Shown: positions 17,577 to 28,201, numbered from the stretch's first letter. The stretch is DNA of 64,000 bases from Terrimicrobiaceae bacterium (GCA_018402345.1 JAGYIV010000011.1:27170-91169); one strand, 5' to 3'. The notes: generated by a model from the letters alone, not told the origin. A program made the numbers and translations.

Positions 17577-18489
17577 CTCGATCAATCGGCGGCATGGAAA
17601 CCATGGGGTCAAACACAAATCCATCGAACCTCAAACGGCTCGCAAGCACATCCGCACCAAGGCGCGAATAAGTATCCAATCCTGCGGCGGATGTCTTCGC
17701 GAGGGATGCCGCAAATCGCCCCAAGGCATAAATCCCCACGCCAGACTCGAAGCACGCGCTCACCACAGACACCATCCCATGCTTCTCCCCTGCCCTTGCA
17801 AACTCCCGCACGCGCTGAAATCCCCCCATCAACGTGGGCTTCAACACCAAAGCGGCAGCTCCCCGGAAGCCTGCCAACCCCTCGGGCTCGATCTCGCGCA
17901 GTGTTTCATCCAGGGCCACCGGCAAGGGCGACTCCTGAATAAACCGCGGCAACCAATCCGCCTCCGCGAGTGGCTCCTCGATGTATTCGAGCGGATATCC
18001 CCTCAACGCCTCGGCGATTTCGAGCGCCTCGTCGAATGCCCACGATCGGTTCGGATCCAAACGAATCCTCGCCCCTCCACCCGCCGCCTTGCAAACCCCA
18101 TCCAGAAGCCGCAGCAGCTGATCAGCGCCCATTCCCGCGACCTTCACCTTGAAACACACACAACCCGCATCCGCCGCTTCCCGTGCCCGCTCCGACATCG
18201 CGGCAGCATCACCATCCAGCAACGCATTGATCGGAACGCTCGGCATCAACACCGGCCAATCCACAAAGCCCGCCAGCGCCACATCGGCAGCCTCCCTGGC
18301 GCAACGCAACGAGGGCACATCCTTCAACGCCAGAACATCATCAAGCGTCTCCCTGCTCCACCCCTCCAGTGGCGCCGCATCCCCCCACCCCACAGACCCG
18401 TCGCTCCCGACGAGACGCACCAACGCACCGGCGCGCAGTGTTCCGCCGACGAGTGGCAACGTGTAGGGATGGAGGCTCTCCCGGTTCAC
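17560..18489 (-). CDS. menC: o-Succinylbenzoate synthase
   Basis: An enolase-superfamily dehydratase forming o-succinylbenzoate from SHCHC. Metal and acid-base residues are in order: Lys-x-Lys in FKVKV, RLDPNRSW, EEPLAEADW, DETLREI and the final Lys of VLKPTLMGG. The start is a GTG at 18489 that overlaps the menA stop as GTGA, giving 309 residues, close to the usual MenC length; a reading from 18636 would extend 150 bases into menA. Tight overlap points to translational coupling. Confidence 0.9.
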   Translation of the reverse strand: MNRESLHPYTLPLVGGTLRAGALVRLVGSDGSVGWGDAAPLEGWSRETLDDVLALKDVPSLRCAREAADVALAGFVDWPVLMPSVPINALLDGDAAAMSERAREAADAGCVCFKVKVAGMGADQLLRLLDGVCKAAGGGARIRLDPNRSWAFDEALEIAEALRGYPLEYIEEPLAEADWLPRFIQESPLPVALDETLREIEPEGLAGFRGAAALVLKPTLMGGFQRVREFARAGEKHGMVSVVSACFESGVGIYALGRFAASLAKTSAAGLDTYSRLGADVLASRLRFDGFVFDPMVSMPPIDRDDVAI

Positions 18490-19385
18490 ACAAAAAACGC
18501 CACCGCCATCGCGATGGAAAGCAACAGGCAAGCCTTGCCGACTTTTGGAAAGAGGGCGTTGATCTCGCGCATGTCGGTGATGCGACGGACCGCCCGAACC
18601 ACAGGAATTCCGAGCGCAAGCCCAAGAAGCACGCACAATGCCGTTCCCAACACCGAGAACAGCCCGGCATCGAGAAACACAAGCGGCACCACCGCCGGAG
18701 CCAGCATGCTAAACACAATTTCCTTTCGGGCGAATTCCTTGCCGAAACGCACCGCAGTCGTCCGCTTGCCCACCAACCTGTCCTCGTCGGCATCGCGCAG
18801 GTTGTTCAACGCAATCAACGCCACCGAGTAGAAGCCCGGCACAACCCCCAGCACCACCGCATGCCAAACAAGAACCAGCGTTTGCACGTAGAACGTCCCC
18901 GCCGTGGCTACCACCCCGAAAAAAACAAAAGTGAACACATCACCCAGACCAAGATACGCCAACGGAAACGGACCCGCCGTATACGCAAGCGCCAACAACA
19001 GGGACAGCACGCCAAGCAGTAAGATCGGCCATCCCGCCCTGTAAACAAGCCCCGCTCCGGCGAGGCAAGAGATCGCGATACTCACCGCCAAACCCAATAA
19101 AACCGCCCTCGGCGACAACAAGCCGGCAGATGTCACCCGCGGCGGCCCAAGCCTTCCGGGACCATCGGCGCCGCGCTTCGCATCCCAGTAGTCGTTCGCC
19201 AGATTCGCCGAGATTTGGATTCCCAACGCGCCGATCAACGCAAGCACCGCGACCGTCGGATTTGCCAACCCAAATGCCATCGCCAGCGCAGTCCCAAGAA
19301 TCACCGGACTGGCGGCGGCAAAGAGCGTGCGTGGACGAATCGCGAGCATCCACACCCCCAGAACATGGCGCGGGGCGGCTGTCAC
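18486..19385 (-). CDS. menA: 1,4-Dihydroxy-2-naphthoate polyprenyltransferase
   Basis: An integral-membrane UbiA-superfamily prenyltransferase that attaches the isoprenoid tail in menaquinone synthesis. It has about eight hydrophobic helices. The first Asp-rich motif is [11 protein letters not shown] and the second region reads [16 protein letters not shown], with the two acidic clusters that bind Mg-diphosphate. The 299-residue length is typical. The start is GTG at 19385, overlapping the menB stop as GTGA. Its companions menB, menC and menE on the same strand confirm the pathway. Confidence 0.92.
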   Translation of the reverse strand: MTAAPRHVLGVWMLAIRPRTLFAAASPVILGTALAMAFGLANPTVAVLALIGALGIQISANLANDYWDAKRGADGPGRLGPPRVTSAGLLSPRAVLLGLAVSIAISCLAGAGLVYRAGWPILLLGVLSLLLALAYTAGPFPLAYLGLGDVFTFVFFGVVATAGTFYVQTLVLVWHAVVLGVVPGFYSVALIALNNLRDADEDRLVGKRTTAVRFGKEFARKEIVFSMLAPAVVPLVFLDAGLFSVLGTALCVLLGLALGIPVVRAVRRITDMREINALFPKVGKACLLLSIAMAVAFFV

Positions 19386-20209
19386 GGACGCTTGGGGAAT
19401 TTCCCGAAGTCGGGCTTGCGCTTCTCAACAAACGCATCCCGCCCCTCCTGGCCCTCCTCGGTCATGTAATACAAAAGCGTGGCGTTGCCCGCGAGTTCCT
19501 GCAGACCAGCCTGCCCGTCGCAATCGGCATTCAACGCGGCCTTCAGACACCGGATCGCCAACGGCGACTTGTCGAGTATCTCGCGGCACCATTTCACCGT
19601 CTCGATCTCAAGCTCCTCATAAGGCACGACCGTGTTGACCAACCCCATCTCCAAGGCCTGGCGCGCGTCATACGTCCGGCAGAGAAACCAAATCTCGCGC
19701 GCCTTTTTCTGGCCGACAATCCGCGCCAGATAGCTCGCACCGAACCCGCCGTCGAAAGACCCCACACGCGGCCCAGTCTGGCCGAACTTCGCATTCTCCG
19801 CCGCGATCGTCAGATCGCACATCACATGCAACACATGCCCGCCGCCCACCGCCCACCCCGCAACCATCGCGATCACCGGCTTGGGACAACTCCGAATCTC
19901 GCGCTGGAAATCCAACACATTCAACCGCTCGACCCCGCCCTGGTCCGAATACCCGGCGTCCCCGCGAATCTTTTGATCCCCCCCACTGCAAAACGCCAAC
20001 TCCCCCTCGCCGGTCAATATCACCACGCCGATCGACGCGTCGTCGCGCGCATCCTGCAGGGCCTTGCGCATCTCGTCCACCGTGAGCGGACGAAACGCAT
20101 TCCGACGCTCGGGACGATTGATTGTGATCTTGGCGATGCCTTCCGCCTTCTCGTAGCGGATATCTTGAAATTGTCCTGCGGGGTTCCAATCAAGGGCGGG
20201 TTTCATCAT
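19382..20209 (-). CDS. menB: 1,4-Dihydroxy-2-naphthoyl-CoA synthase
   Basis: A crotonase-fold enzyme that closes the naphthoquinone ring from o-succinylbenzoyl-CoA. Characteristic segments: [26 protein letters not shown] (oxyanion/substrate loop), [42 protein letters not shown] and a C-terminal [13 protein letters not shown]. The 275-residue length matches MenB. It is the first gene of menB-menA-menC-menE. menF, menD and menH are not in the window. The first two codons are both Met, so the start may be 20206. Confidence 0.95.
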   Translation of the reverse strand: MMKPALDWNPAGQFQDIRYEKAEGIAKITINRPERRNAFRPLTVDEMRKALQDARDDASIGVVILTGEGELAFCSGGDQKIRGDAGYSDQGGVERLNVLDFQREIRSCPKPVIAMVAGWAVGGGHVLHVMCDLTIAAENAKFGQTGPRVGSFDGGFGASYLARIVGQKKAREIWFLCRTYDARQALEMGLVNTVVPYEELEIETVKWCREILDKSPLAIRCLKAALNADCDGQAGLQELAGNATLLYYMTEEGQEGRDAFVEKRKPDFGKFPKRP

Positions 20210-20309
20210 TTTTGGATATTACGTTTAGCGGCACAACTCGGGCGCGGCGGATTACCATCCACCATCCACGCCATCCCCCACAATCGGATTTTCCGTGGGT
20301 TCGAAAAGA

Positions 20310-21395
20310 CTACACCAACTCCACAGCAATCTCATCGACCAGCAACCGGCCTCGCCGCGTGAGGCGAACCCTGTCATTGGCCGGTTCCAGCAACCCTTCG
20401 GCAAGCAACGCCTGGCCACGACGCGAATCCACCGTATCGGGCAAAATCCCCTCGCGTGTGCGCAACCCTAGGGCGATCTGCTCAGCTCGCAGCATCCCGG
20501 CATCAAGCCGCTCGAGGCTCTCGAAGCGATCCTCCCCGAGCATGACACGGCGCGTGTATTCGGCGGTGTCCGCCAGATTCCGCCGCCTCCACCCAGCGCG
20601 CGTTGAGACGGCGCTCGGCCCCAACCCTGCGTAATCAGCCGCCCGCCAGTAGCCGAGATTGTGCAAACACTCGCGCCCGGCCTTTGCGTAGTTCGAGATT
20701 TCGTATTGCCCGTATCCTGCTGCCTCAAGCTCCTCCATCGCCAATTCAAAAAAACCGGCATCGCGCTCGCTTTCGGGGGCCATCTCACCGCGCTGGAACC
20801 GCTCGAAGAATTCGGTGTCCTCTTCGTAGGTCAGGCAATACGCGGAGATGTGATCGGGCCCGAGATCGATCGTGCGGCGAAGGGACTCGAGCCATTGCTG
20901 GCGCGACTGGCCGGGAATCCCGAAGATCAAATCCAGATTCACATTCCCCACCCCTGCCTCGCGCAGGATGCGGTAGCTCCGCTCGGCCTGCGCCCCGGAA
21001 TGGACCCGCCCGAGCACCTTCAACAATTCCTCGTCCCAAGACTGCACCCCCATGCTCACCCGGTTCACCCCCAACTCGAGCATCGCCCCGGCTTTTTCCA
21101 ACGACACCGTCGCAGGGTTCATCTCGAGCGTGAATTCCCGAACCCCGGAAAAATCGATCCTCTCGCGCAGACCGCCGATCAAATACCGCAGCTGCGGCGT
21201 GGACAGCGCCGTAGGCGTGCCCCCGCCGAAAAACACCGTCTCAGGGCGCAATCCATCAGCTTCCATCTCGGCTTCGCTCAAGACCGCGTCCAGAAACGCC
21301 TGCGTCTTGTTCCGGTCGCTGGCCTCCTTGTAGAAGCTGCAATAGGGACACACCTTCGGACAAAACGGGATATGGACGTAAAGATGCCGCACCAT
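20310..21395 (-). CDS. hemW: HemW-like radical SAM protein
   Basis: A 361-residue radical SAM protein with the 4Fe-4S/SAM motif [12 protein letters not shown] (C-x3-C-x2-C followed by Ser-Phe). It has [29 protein letters not shown] and the HemN_C-like tail. The residue after the last cluster cysteine is not a fourth cysteine, which favours HemW (heme chaperone or insertion factor) over HemN oxidase. It is often misannotated as coproporphyrinogen III oxidase. It is divergent from the IMP dehydrogenase gene, separated by 89 bases. Confidence 0.88.
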   Translation of the reverse strand: MVRHLYVHIPFCPKVCPYCSFYKEASDRNKTQAFLDAVLSEAEMEADGLRPETVFFGGGTPTALSTPQLRYLIGGLRERIDFSGVREFTLEMNPATVSLEKAGAMLELGVNRVSMGVQSWDEELLKVLGRVHSGAQAERSYRILREAGVGNVNLDLIFGIPGQSRQQWLESLRRTIDLGPDHISAYCLTYEEDTEFFERFQRGEMAPESERDAGFFELAMEELEAAGYGQYEISNYAKAGRECLHNLGYWRAADYAGLGPSAVSTRAGWRRRNLADTAEYTRRVMLGEDRFESLERLDAGMLRAEQIALGLRTREGILPDTVDSRRGQALLAEGLLEPANDRVRLTRRGRLLVDEIAVELV

Positions 21396-21484
21396 GGCTG
21401 CGCACCCTACCTGCGACTGTCATTGCGGGCAAATCTTCCCGAATTTCTCCTTGCCTCGCCACCCCCCCTTCAAGAATCTCGGCC

Positions 21485-23062
21485 ATGGAAACTCCACCTT
21501 CGCAACCTCGGACTCCCGCTGACTGGGATTCCCTTTTCTACCAACCGGCGGATTCCTTTTTTCCGTCAAACGCCCACGCGGCGCTCACTTACGACGATGT
21601 CTCGCTGGCCACACTCTACAGCAACATCATCCCCCGCGAGGCGAATATCGAAACCTCACTCGCTCCGGGCCTGAACCTCCACCTGCCGGTCGTCTCGGCG
21701 GACATGGATACCGTCACCGAATCCCGCATGGCGACAGCCCTCGCGCTCAACGGCGGCCTCGGCCTCATCCACTACAACATGCCGCAACGGCAGCAACTCT
21801 CGGAGGTCGGGCGTGTCAAAAACCACATCCACGGACTCATCCGCGAACCGATCAAAGTCCACCCTCAACAGCACATCGGCGACGTCATCGCCCTCATCGA
21901 GGGGAAAAAATACTCCTTCAGCACCTTCCCTGTCGTTGATGAATCGGACCGCCTTCTGGGCCTTCTGCCGGGCCACTGCGTCCGCCCGCGCTTCGCCTCC
22001 CGCTCGGTGGCGGAAGCCATGGTGGCGCGCTCGTCGGTTCTCACGATCCGCGAATCCGAACTCGGCGACAACCCCATCTCACGCGCAGACCGCTTTTTCA
22101 CGGACAATATCGGTATCCACAAACTCCTCGTGGTGGATGACGAGGACCACCTCAAGGGCCTCTTCACCCTCAGCGACATCGAGCGCATCACCCAAGAGCG
22201 CTCGCTCCAGACCAAGCCCGCGCGTGACGGCAAATTCCGCCTCCTCTGCGGCGCGGCAATCAGCGCGCCTCGCGCGGCGGATGGATCGCTGGACCGCGCC
22301 AACCTCATCGACCACGTCGCGGCACTCGTGGAACGCGGCCTCGATGTCGTTGCCGTTTCCACCGCCCACGGACACACCCTCGGCGTCGGTTCGGCGGTGC
22401 GCGCGATTCGCGAGGCATTTCCAGAACTTCCCATCATCGCGGGAAATGTCACCAGTGCCTCGGGCGTTGAATTTCTCGCCGATTGCGGCGCGACCACCAT
22501 CAAGGTCGGTCAGGGCCCCGGCTCGATCTGCACGACCCGCGTGGTGGCGGGAGTTGGCATTCCCCAACTCACCGCGCTCTACGTCTGCTCAAAAGCCGCC
22601 GCGCACTGCGGCGTCACCCTTCTGGCGGATGGCGGCATCACAAAATCCGGCGATGTCGTCAAAGCCCTCACGCTCGCCCAAGGCGTTATTTGCGGCAGCC
22701 TCCTCGCGGGCTGCCCCGAGGCTCCGGGGCAGATCATGGAAATCAACGGCAAGTTCTACAAACAATACCGCGGCATGGGCAGCCATGCGGCGATGAAGGC
22801 GGGAAGCGCGGCACGCTATGGCCACGCGAAGGACACCGCCCAGAAGTCCGCCGCTGAGGGCGTCGAGGCGCTCAAGGAGGTCTCGGCTCCCGTCGATACC
22901 GTTCTCGCCCAGCTTGCAGGGGGACTCCAGAGCGGCATGGGATACCTCGGCGCGAAGGACCTTGCCACCCTCCGCGAAAACGCCCGCTACGCCCGCATCA
23001 CCAGCGCGGGACTCCGCGAAAGCGCCCCGCATGACATCATCGAAGTCAAAACCGGCGGCTGA
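21485..23062 (+). CDS. guaB: IMP dehydrogenase with altered NAD-site residue
   Basis: It oxidises IMP to XMP in guanine nucleotide synthesis. The 525-residue protein has an N-terminal barrel start (LTYDDVSL), a CBS pair (about 120-235), the catalytic loop [11 protein letters not shown] (Cys349), [10 protein letters not shown] and YRGMGS (428-433). Departures from canonical GuaB: the strand usually reading D-S/T-x-H-G-H is VSTAHGHT, so the NAD-ribose Asp is Ser292; KVGIGPGS is KVGQGPGS; and an unusual N-terminal extension of about 30 residues is present. It is clearly a family member, but a specialised paralogue is possible. Confidence 0.88.
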   Translation: METPPSQPRTPADWDSLFYQPADSFFPSNAHAALTYDDVSLATLYSNIIPREANIETSLAPGLNLHLPVVSADMDTVTESRMATALALNGGLGLIHYNMPQRQQLSEVGRVKNHIHGLIREPIKVHPQQHIGDVIALIEGKKYSFSTFPVVDESDRLLGLLPGHCVRPRFASRSVAEAMVARSSVLTIRESELGDNPISRADRFFTDNIGIHKLLVVDDEDHLKGLFTLSDIERITQERSLQTKPARDGKFRLLCGAAISAPRAADGSLDRANLIDHVAALVERGLDVVAVSTAHGHTLGVGSAVRAIREAFPELPIIAGNVTSASGVEFLADCGATTIKVGQGPGSICTTRVVAGVGIPQLTALYVCSKAAAHCGVTLLADGGITKSGDVVKALTLAQGVICGSLLAGCPEAPGQIMEINGKFYKQYRGMGSHAAMKAGSAARYGHAKDTAQKSAAEGVEALKEVSAPVDTVLAQLAGGLQSGMGYLGAKDLATLRENARYARITSAGLRESAPHDIIEVKTGG

Positions 23063-23285
23063 GGATTTCTCCCGCAGCCACGACTCCCCCTGGCTCGTCA
23101 GGCGCTGGAGGCCCATCGCACGCTCCGTCGGGCTTCGCATGCGGTGCTGCGGCACGAGCGGCGGCCTGCATGTGTTCCATCTGCACACCAAGTCTCCCGG
23201 CGCCGGCATCGATGCCACCTTGGCCGAATGCAAACGCCACTTGTGCAATCGCCCGCGGCGGGCATAGTGATCGCGCTCTTCCGCC

Positions 23286-25388
23286 ATGCGTATCGCCCGT
23301 TGGTTCATCTATGGATTCCCCGTTCTCCTTCTGCTCTTGATCGGGATTTCCTTTTGGAACTCCACCCGCCTCGCTTCGGACAAAAAAAACGAAATGTCCC
23401 TCGGCGTGCTGGGCGAACCCTCTACGCTCAACCCAATCCAACAAGCCGACAGCGCGTCCTCGCAGGTCACCGCCTCGATCTTCAACGGCCTCCTCAAATA
23501 CAATCCCGACCTCGAAATCATCGGCGACCTTGCGACCTCATGGTCGCTCAGCCAGACGACCACGTTCATCTTCCGCGACCCCGCCGCCGCGCAGGCCGCC
23601 GCCGCACTTCTCGACACCCGCAAAGCCGATTGGGCCGCTTGGACGCTTTCCCGCATCGAATCGGATGAAAACCGCCTCCTCCTTTTTCTCAACGAACCGG
23701 GCCTCGACACCTCGCGCCACATCGCCTCGCTCCTGCCGGCGGATTCCTTCGCGCCGCTTGCCACCCTGCGTGTGGAGCCCAAGGAAAACGCCCGCGACAT
23801 CCTGCCGAAGTTGAAAGCAGCGCTCCCGCAGGGTGCGATCCTCCGCGAGTGGATCGAATCCGGCGCCGCGCTGGAACTCACCACCGACCCCGCCCTCAAG
23901 CCATCCATCGAGGCCGTGCTGGAGCCTCTCGGCGGCGGCTCTGTGCAGGTTGGCGAATCCATTCCCTTCCTTGCCGAACCCGAGGTTGTCTTCTCCCTGC
24001 GCAAGAACGTCCGCTGGCACGATGGCGCGCCGTTCACCTCGCGCGACCCGGCGTTCACCTACGCGGCGATCATGGATGACGCCACCGCCTCGCCGCGCAA
24101 GCCGGACTTCGATCTCATCCTCCGCGTCGAGACGCCAGACCTCCACACCTTCCGCGTCGTCTACCGCAAACCCTACTCGCCGGCGCTGGAGAGTTGGATG
24201 ATGTCCATCCTCCCCTCCCACCTCCTCGAGGGAAAACCCCAAAGCTGGTGGGTAGCCCACTTCAACCGCCACCCCGTCGGCACCGGCGCGTTCAAATTCG
24301 ACGCGTGGAAAACCAACGAATTCATCCGCGTGGTCCGGAATCCCGATTCCTTCGATGCCCCAGGACCATGGCTGGATGCCATCGTCTACCGCTTCATGCC
24401 GGACCAACTCACCCTGCGCCTGGCCTTCGAGACCCGCCAAGTCGATTTCTGGAGTGCCGAACCTTGGACTGTCACCACGTTTTCAAAAGACGACCGCTTT
24501 GATGTCTTCACCAGCCCGGGCAACAGCTACTCCTACATCGGCTGGAATCTGAAGCGCCCCCTCTTCCAGGATCCGAAAGTCCGCCGCGCCCTCGCCCACG
24601 CCGTCGATGTGCCATCCATGGTCCGCTACATCCTCTACGGACACGGCCTCCAAAGCACCGGCATCTTCACCCCGCGCATGTGGTTTTTCGATCCCTCGAT
24701 CAAGCCCTTTGCCTACGATCCCGAAAAAGCCCGCGCACTCCTCGCCGAGGCGGGCTGGTCCCCCGGCCCCGATGGCATCCTTCAAAAAGACGGCGAGCGG
24801 TTTTCCTTCACCCTCATCACGAACAACGGAAACGAAATCCGCCGCGACATCGCCACCCTCGCCCAGGACGGCCTCAAGCAACTCGGCATCGAAGTGAAGG
24901 TCGAACTCTACGAGTGGGCCGTGTTTCTCAAAAACCACATCAACAAAGGCGATTTCGATGCCATGGTGCTGGGTTGGTCGCTGGGCAACAGCTACGACCA
25001 GTTCCAAATCTGGCACTCCTCACAAACCAACCCGGAGCAACTCAATGTCGTGGGCTACAAAAACGCAAACGCCGACCGACTCCTCGACGAGATCCGACAG
25101 GAATACAACCGCGAGAAAATCATCTCCATGGCCGGCGACCTCCAGCGCACCATTTTCGAGGACCAACCCTACCTCTTCCTCTACGTGCCGGAGGGAACCA
25201 GCGTCATGTGGAAGGACGCCTACCGCATCCGCCGCCCCGATGGACGCGGTGGCTGGATCGACTCGCCCGTGGAAATGACCAAGGCCGGCTGGGCGTATTG
25301 GTCGGATTGGTTCTACCGCCCCGAATTCGCCGACCGCATCCCCTCCACACCGCAACCATTGTCCTCAGATCGAGCCTCTGCGCCTTGA
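23286..25388 (+). CDS. Family 5 extracellular solute-binding protein with large N-terminal insert
   Basis: An OppA/DppA-type binding protein of 700 residues with an N-terminal membrane anchor (about 7-25). It starts with LGEPSTLNPIQ and SIFNGLLKYN; the usual continuation (FxLRKNVRWHDGAPF) occurs only at about residue 236, so some 140 residues (91-232) are inserted into domain I. Later motifs such as HPVGTGAFKF, NSYSYIGWNLKRPLFQDPKVRRAL and the C-terminal lobe are standard. Ligand is unknown (peptide, nickel or oligosaccharide). No permease or ATPase gene is adjacent; psd follows 70 bases downstream. Confidence 0.85.
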   Translation: MRIARWFIYGFPVLLLLLIGISFWNSTRLASDKKNEMSLGVLGEPSTLNPIQQADSASSQVTASIFNGLLKYNPDLEIIGDLATSWSLSQTTTFIFRDPAAAQAAAALLDTRKADWAAWTLSRIESDENRLLLFLNEPGLDTSRHIASLLPADSFAPLATLRVEPKENARDILPKLKAALPQGAILREWIESGAALELTTDPALKPSIEAVLEPLGGGSVQVGESIPFLAEPEVVFSLRKNVRWHDGAPFTSRDPAFTYAAIMDDATASPRKPDFDLILRVETPDLHTFRVVYRKPYSPALESWMMSILPSHLLEGKPQSWWVAHFNRHPVGTGAFKFDAWKTNEFIRVVRNPDSFDAPGPWLDAIVYRFMPDQLTLRLAFETRQVDFWSAEPWTVTTFSKDDRFDVFTSPGNSYSYIGWNLKRPLFQDPKVRRALAHAVDVPSMVRYILYGHGLQSTGIFTPRMWFFDPSIKPFAYDPEKARALLAEAGWSPGPDGILQKDGERFSFTLITNNGNEIRRDIATLAQDGLKQLGIEVKVELYEWAVFLKNHINKGDFDAMVLGWSLGNSYDQFQIWHSSQTNPEQLNVVGYKNANADRLLDEIRQEYNREKIISMAGDLQRTIFEDQPYLFLYVPEGTSVMWKDAYRIRRPDGRGGWIDSPVEMTKAGWAYWSDWFYRPEFADRIPSTPQPLSSDRASAP

Positions 25389-25458
25389 AGCCCCTCACAG
25401 CCACACCCCAACACAGTTCCACGCTTGGCAAAGCACCCTCCACTGCTACCCTGCGCGC

Positions 25459-26100
25459 ATGAAAAACAAGGCTCTGTCCGAGGCGACATGGATTCTGGGA
25501 GCGCTTGCCGCGGGTTGGCTTATGACCCTCGCGCTGTTCCCAGTGCTTTCGATTCTTTTCGCGGCGGCGATCCTCTTCACCCTCTACTTCTTCCGCGACC
25601 CGGAGCGCGTGCCGCCGGTCGGCGACCATCTCGCCGTCTCCCCGGCGGATGGCGTGGTAACCACCATCGACGAGATTGAAGAGGACGAATTCCTCAATCA
25701 ACGCGTCCGCCGCATCGGCATTTTTCTCTCGGTCCTCGATGTCCACGTGAACCGCTCGCCCATCGCGGGCGAGGTCACCCACTCGGAGCCCAAGCCTGGC
25801 CTGTTCCTCGACGCCCGCGATCCGCGCTGCTCGATCCTTAACCAAAGCCGCACCTGGGTCATCAAGGGCGCGGTTGGCACCGTCATGGTCAAACAAATCA
25901 CCGGCGCCATCGCTCGCCGCATCTGCCCATGGGCTGTTGTCGGCGACCCACTCGAGCGCGGAGCGCGCTTTGGCATGATCCGCTTCGGTTCCCGCACCGA
26001 ACTCTATGTCCCGCTGGACGCCAAGATCCTCGTCAAAAAGGGGGACCGTGTGCGCGGCGGTGAGACCGTTCTCGCGGAACTTCCGCAACTCCCCACATGA
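25459..26100 (+). CDS. psd: Phosphatidylserine decarboxylase (short, archaeal-type)
   Basis: It makes phosphatidylethanolamine from phosphatidylserine using a pyruvoyl cofactor formed by self-cleavage. The 213-residue protein has two N-terminal hydrophobic segments (8-45), the FRDPER motif, SPADGVV, LSVLDVHVNRSPIAG and the autocleavage site FGSR (between Gly177 and Ser178). Short length and the FGSR rather than LGST site fit the archaeal/rhizobial-type enzyme. It overlaps pssA by 4 bases (ATGA), so the two steps of PE synthesis are coupled. Confidence 0.93.
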   Translation: MKNKALSEATWILGALAAGWLMTLALFPVLSILFAAAILFTLYFFRDPERVPPVGDHLAVSPADGVVTTIDEIEEDEFLNQRVRRIGIFLSVLDVHVNRSPIAGEVTHSEPKPGLFLDARDPRCSILNQSRTWVIKGAVGTVMVKQITGAIARRICPWAVVGDPLERGARFGMIRFGSRTELYVPLDAKILVKKGDRVRGGETVLAELPQLPT

Positions 26101-26906
26101 TGTCTCCCCGCGAACCCAGAATCTACCTCCTACCGAATCTCATGACGGCGGGAAACCTCTTCTGCGGATTCGCCGCCACCCTCCGCATCATCGAAGCCTC
26201 GATCCTCATGGCCACCGGTGACTCCGTGGGTTCGCTCTACCACGAGGCGATCGCCTTCATCCTCGGCGCCTGTGTTTTTGATTTGCTGGACGGCCGCTTG
26301 GCCCGCCTTGGCGGACACGAGAGCCCGTTCGGTCGCGAATTCGACTCTCTTGCGGACACCGTCTCCTTCGGTATCGCCCCGGCGCTCCTCGTCTACCAGA
26401 TCGTCCTCCGCGACTTCCAACGCACCGGGTGGCTCATTGCGTTTTTCTTCCTCCTCTGCGGCACCCTCCGCCTCGCCCGCTTCAATTGCATCGCGGCATC
26501 GAATGGCGACAAGCCGGAGAAGGACTTCCAAGGCTTCCCGATCCCCGCCGCCGCGGGCCTCATCGCCTCGCTCACTCTCCTCATGCTCTGGATCCAAGAA
26601 GACCAGCGTGTCATCGGGTCATGGAAATACGCGCTCCCGGTGCTTTTGATTTTCTCTTCCTTCATGATGTTCAGCCACGTGAAATACCCGAGCTTCAAGA
26701 GCGTCAATTGGCGCACCCAGCGTTCGATTCCCGCATTTCTCGGGCTCATCCTCCTCCTGGCGTTCACCGCTATGAATTACCACTGGATGCCCGCCTTGCT
26801 GTTCGTCAGTTTTCTCCTCTACGGATTTGTCCGCCCCTTCATCTCGAAGGCCCTTCGCCGCGAGATCGAGGAGGATGTCGAGGAACACGAGGCCCCGCAG
26901 GGCTGA
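26097..26906 (+). CDS. pssA: CDP-diacylglycerol-serine O-phosphatidyltransferase
   Basis: An integral membrane enzyme that forms phosphatidylserine from CDP-diacylglycerol and serine. The CDP-alcohol phosphotransferase motif is intact: DGRLARLGGHESPFGREFDSLAD (D-G-x2-A-R-x8-G-x3-D-x3-D). Seven or eight hydrophobic helices and an acidic C-terminal tail (EEDVEEHEA) are visible. It directly follows psd. Its stop codon abuts the stop codon of the convergent DUF1802 gene with no bases between (TGATCA). Confidence 0.93.
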   Translation: MMSPREPRIYLLPNLMTAGNLFCGFAATLRIIEASILMATGDSVGSLYHEAIAFILGACVFDLLDGRLARLGGHESPFGREFDSLADTVSFGIAPALLVYQIVLRDFQRTGWLIAFFFLLCGTLRLARFNCIAASNGDKPEKDFQGFPIPAAAGLIASLTLLMLWIQEDQRVIGSWKYALPVLLIFSSFMMFSHVKYPSFKSVNWRTQRSIPAFLGLILLLAFTAMNYHWMPALLFVSFLLYGFVRPFISKALRREIEEDVEEHEAPQG

Positions 26907-27446
26907 TCAACCGAGAATCCGAGCCAACTCGTCGCGACGGGCGGCGTGCTCGTCATCGCTCAGCACAGACACCAGCGTGGCGTCGTCGAGTGGCGGCAAC
27001 TCGACCCACGAACGACACCCACCAAAGGCTGGGCGCATCTCGAGGCGGCGGGGCGGGTTCAACTTGAAGACCCGCACAAAGCCCACATGCAACCCTTTCG
27101 GTTCGTCGTAGTGGAAACGCTCCTCGAGCACACTGTCGGCAAGGATGTGAAACGGCCGCAGGGCCGCCAGCACCGCGACATCTGAAACCAGACGACTCCA
27201 CTCCAACACCGCCGCGTAGCGAATCTCGATCTCGCCCTCGAGTTGGACAGGAAGCTCAGTCTCGCCAGGCAGCACGGTTTTTCCGACCTGCTCGTGAAAC
27301 CATGTGGGAAAAAGAAAAAACTCGCCGTGCTTGAAGGCAAACCCGTCGCGCCCCTCGGCGATCCCGCCCTTGCGCAGGATCACGCTCTGACGACCGCTTC
27401 CCAGCGCCTCGCAAACCAGCGCCCATTCCTTGAATGCCACATTCAT
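26907..27446 (-). CDS. DUF1802 family protein
   Basis: A 179-residue cytoplasmic protein beginning MNVAFKEWALVCEALGSG, with VILRKGGIAEG and FFLFPTWFHEQ, which is the layout of DUF1802 proteins of unknown function. The C-terminal half is beta rich and has an acidic end. ATG at 27446 has GGGAA upstream; a longer reading from 27491 starts inside the divergent PHP gene. It is convergent with pssA and divergent from the PHP phosphoesterase gene. Confidence 0.78.
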   Translation of the reverse strand: MNVAFKEWALVCEALGSGRQSVILRKGGIAEGRDGFAFKHGEFFLFPTWFHEQVGKTVLPGETELPVQLEGEIEIRYAAVLEWSRLVSDVAVLAALRPFHILADSVLEERFHYDEPKGLHVGFVRVFKLNPPRRLEMRPAFGGCRSWVELPPLDDATLVSVLSDDEHAARRDELARILG

Positions 27447-27490
27447 GGTTCCCAATCTAAAGCGGTTTCGCCTACAAAGGAAACACCGCA

Positions 27491-28198
27491 ATGACCCGCC
27501 GCTTCGACCTTCACGTCCATTCCTACCACTCGAAGGACGCCTGCAACCCGCCTGAGGAACTCGTCGCCGCGGCAGTGAAACAGGGCCTCTCGGGCATCGC
27601 CATCACCGACCACGACAGTTGCGAAGCCCACCGGCATCCCATTCAGGCTCCAGAGGGATTCCTCGTCGTGCCGGGCGTCGAGGTCAGCACCGCCGAAGGC
27701 CACCTCCTCTGCATCGGCGCCACCCTCCCCCGCATGAAAGGCCAGCCAGCCAAAGTCGTCGTTCAAGCCATCCACGCCGCCGGCGGCATCGCGATTCCCG
27801 CACACCCCTTCGACACCTGGCGCGCGGGCATCCGCCCCGCTGTGCTCGATACTCTGGACATCGCCGCCCTCGAGGTCTTCAACGCCGCTGTCACCTCCCC
27901 GAAACACAACGACCTCGCCCTCGACTACGCGACACGTCGCGGCCTCTCGATGACGGCGTCAAGCGATGCCCACCACGCTTCCGCCGTTGGCACCGCCACC
28001 ACCTCGTTCGACCTCGAGGAACTCTCCCTCCCAGCACTCCTCGCCGCGATCCGCGCTGGTGGCACACCCGAAGGCCGCTACCTCACCTTCCGCGAAAGCA
28101 TCAAAAAACATTTCGGCAACTGGTTCCGCATCTTCAACAAACGCCCGAAACCTCCCCTCGCCGATTCCTCGAATGCCACAATAGTGACAAAATCGTAA
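27491..28198 (+). CDS. PHP-domain metal-dependent phosphoesterase
   Basis: A 235-residue PHP protein related to TrpH/YciV-type nucleoside phosphatases and exonucleases. Metal-binding residues are recognisable: H-V-H (8-10), an ITDHD motif (about 38-42), GVEVST, PAHPFD and SSDAHH. An AAAGGAAA ribosome-binding site lies upstream. Substrate unknown; 3'-5' bisphosphonucleotides are the known ligand of one subgroup. Its stop codon lies inside the Pho-box-like element ahead of pstS. Confidence 0.85.
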   Translation: MTRRFDLHVHSYHSKDACNPPEELVAAAVKQGLSGIAITDHDSCEAHRHPIQAPEGFLVVPGVEVSTAEGHLLCIGATLPRMKGQPAKVVVQAIHAAGGIAIPAHPFDTWRAGIRPAVLDTLDIAALEVFNAAVTSPKHNDLALDYATRRGLSMTASSDAHHASAVGTATTSFDLEELSLPALLAAIRAGGTPEGRYLTFRESIKKHFGNWFRIFNKRPKPPLADSSNATIVTKS

Positions 28199-28201
28199 CA
28201 T
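28179..28201 (+). promoter_or_regulatory. Pho-box-like element upstream of pstS
   Basis: Two direct copies of GTNACA (GTGACA and GTAACA) lie 11 bases apart, 51 bases before the pstS start, overlapping the end of the PHP gene. The period equals that of the PhoB Pho box (7-bp repeats with 4-bp spacer). In gene orientation 17 of 23 positions match the element in front of the porin gene. Binding by PhoB is inference. Confidence 0.55.
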
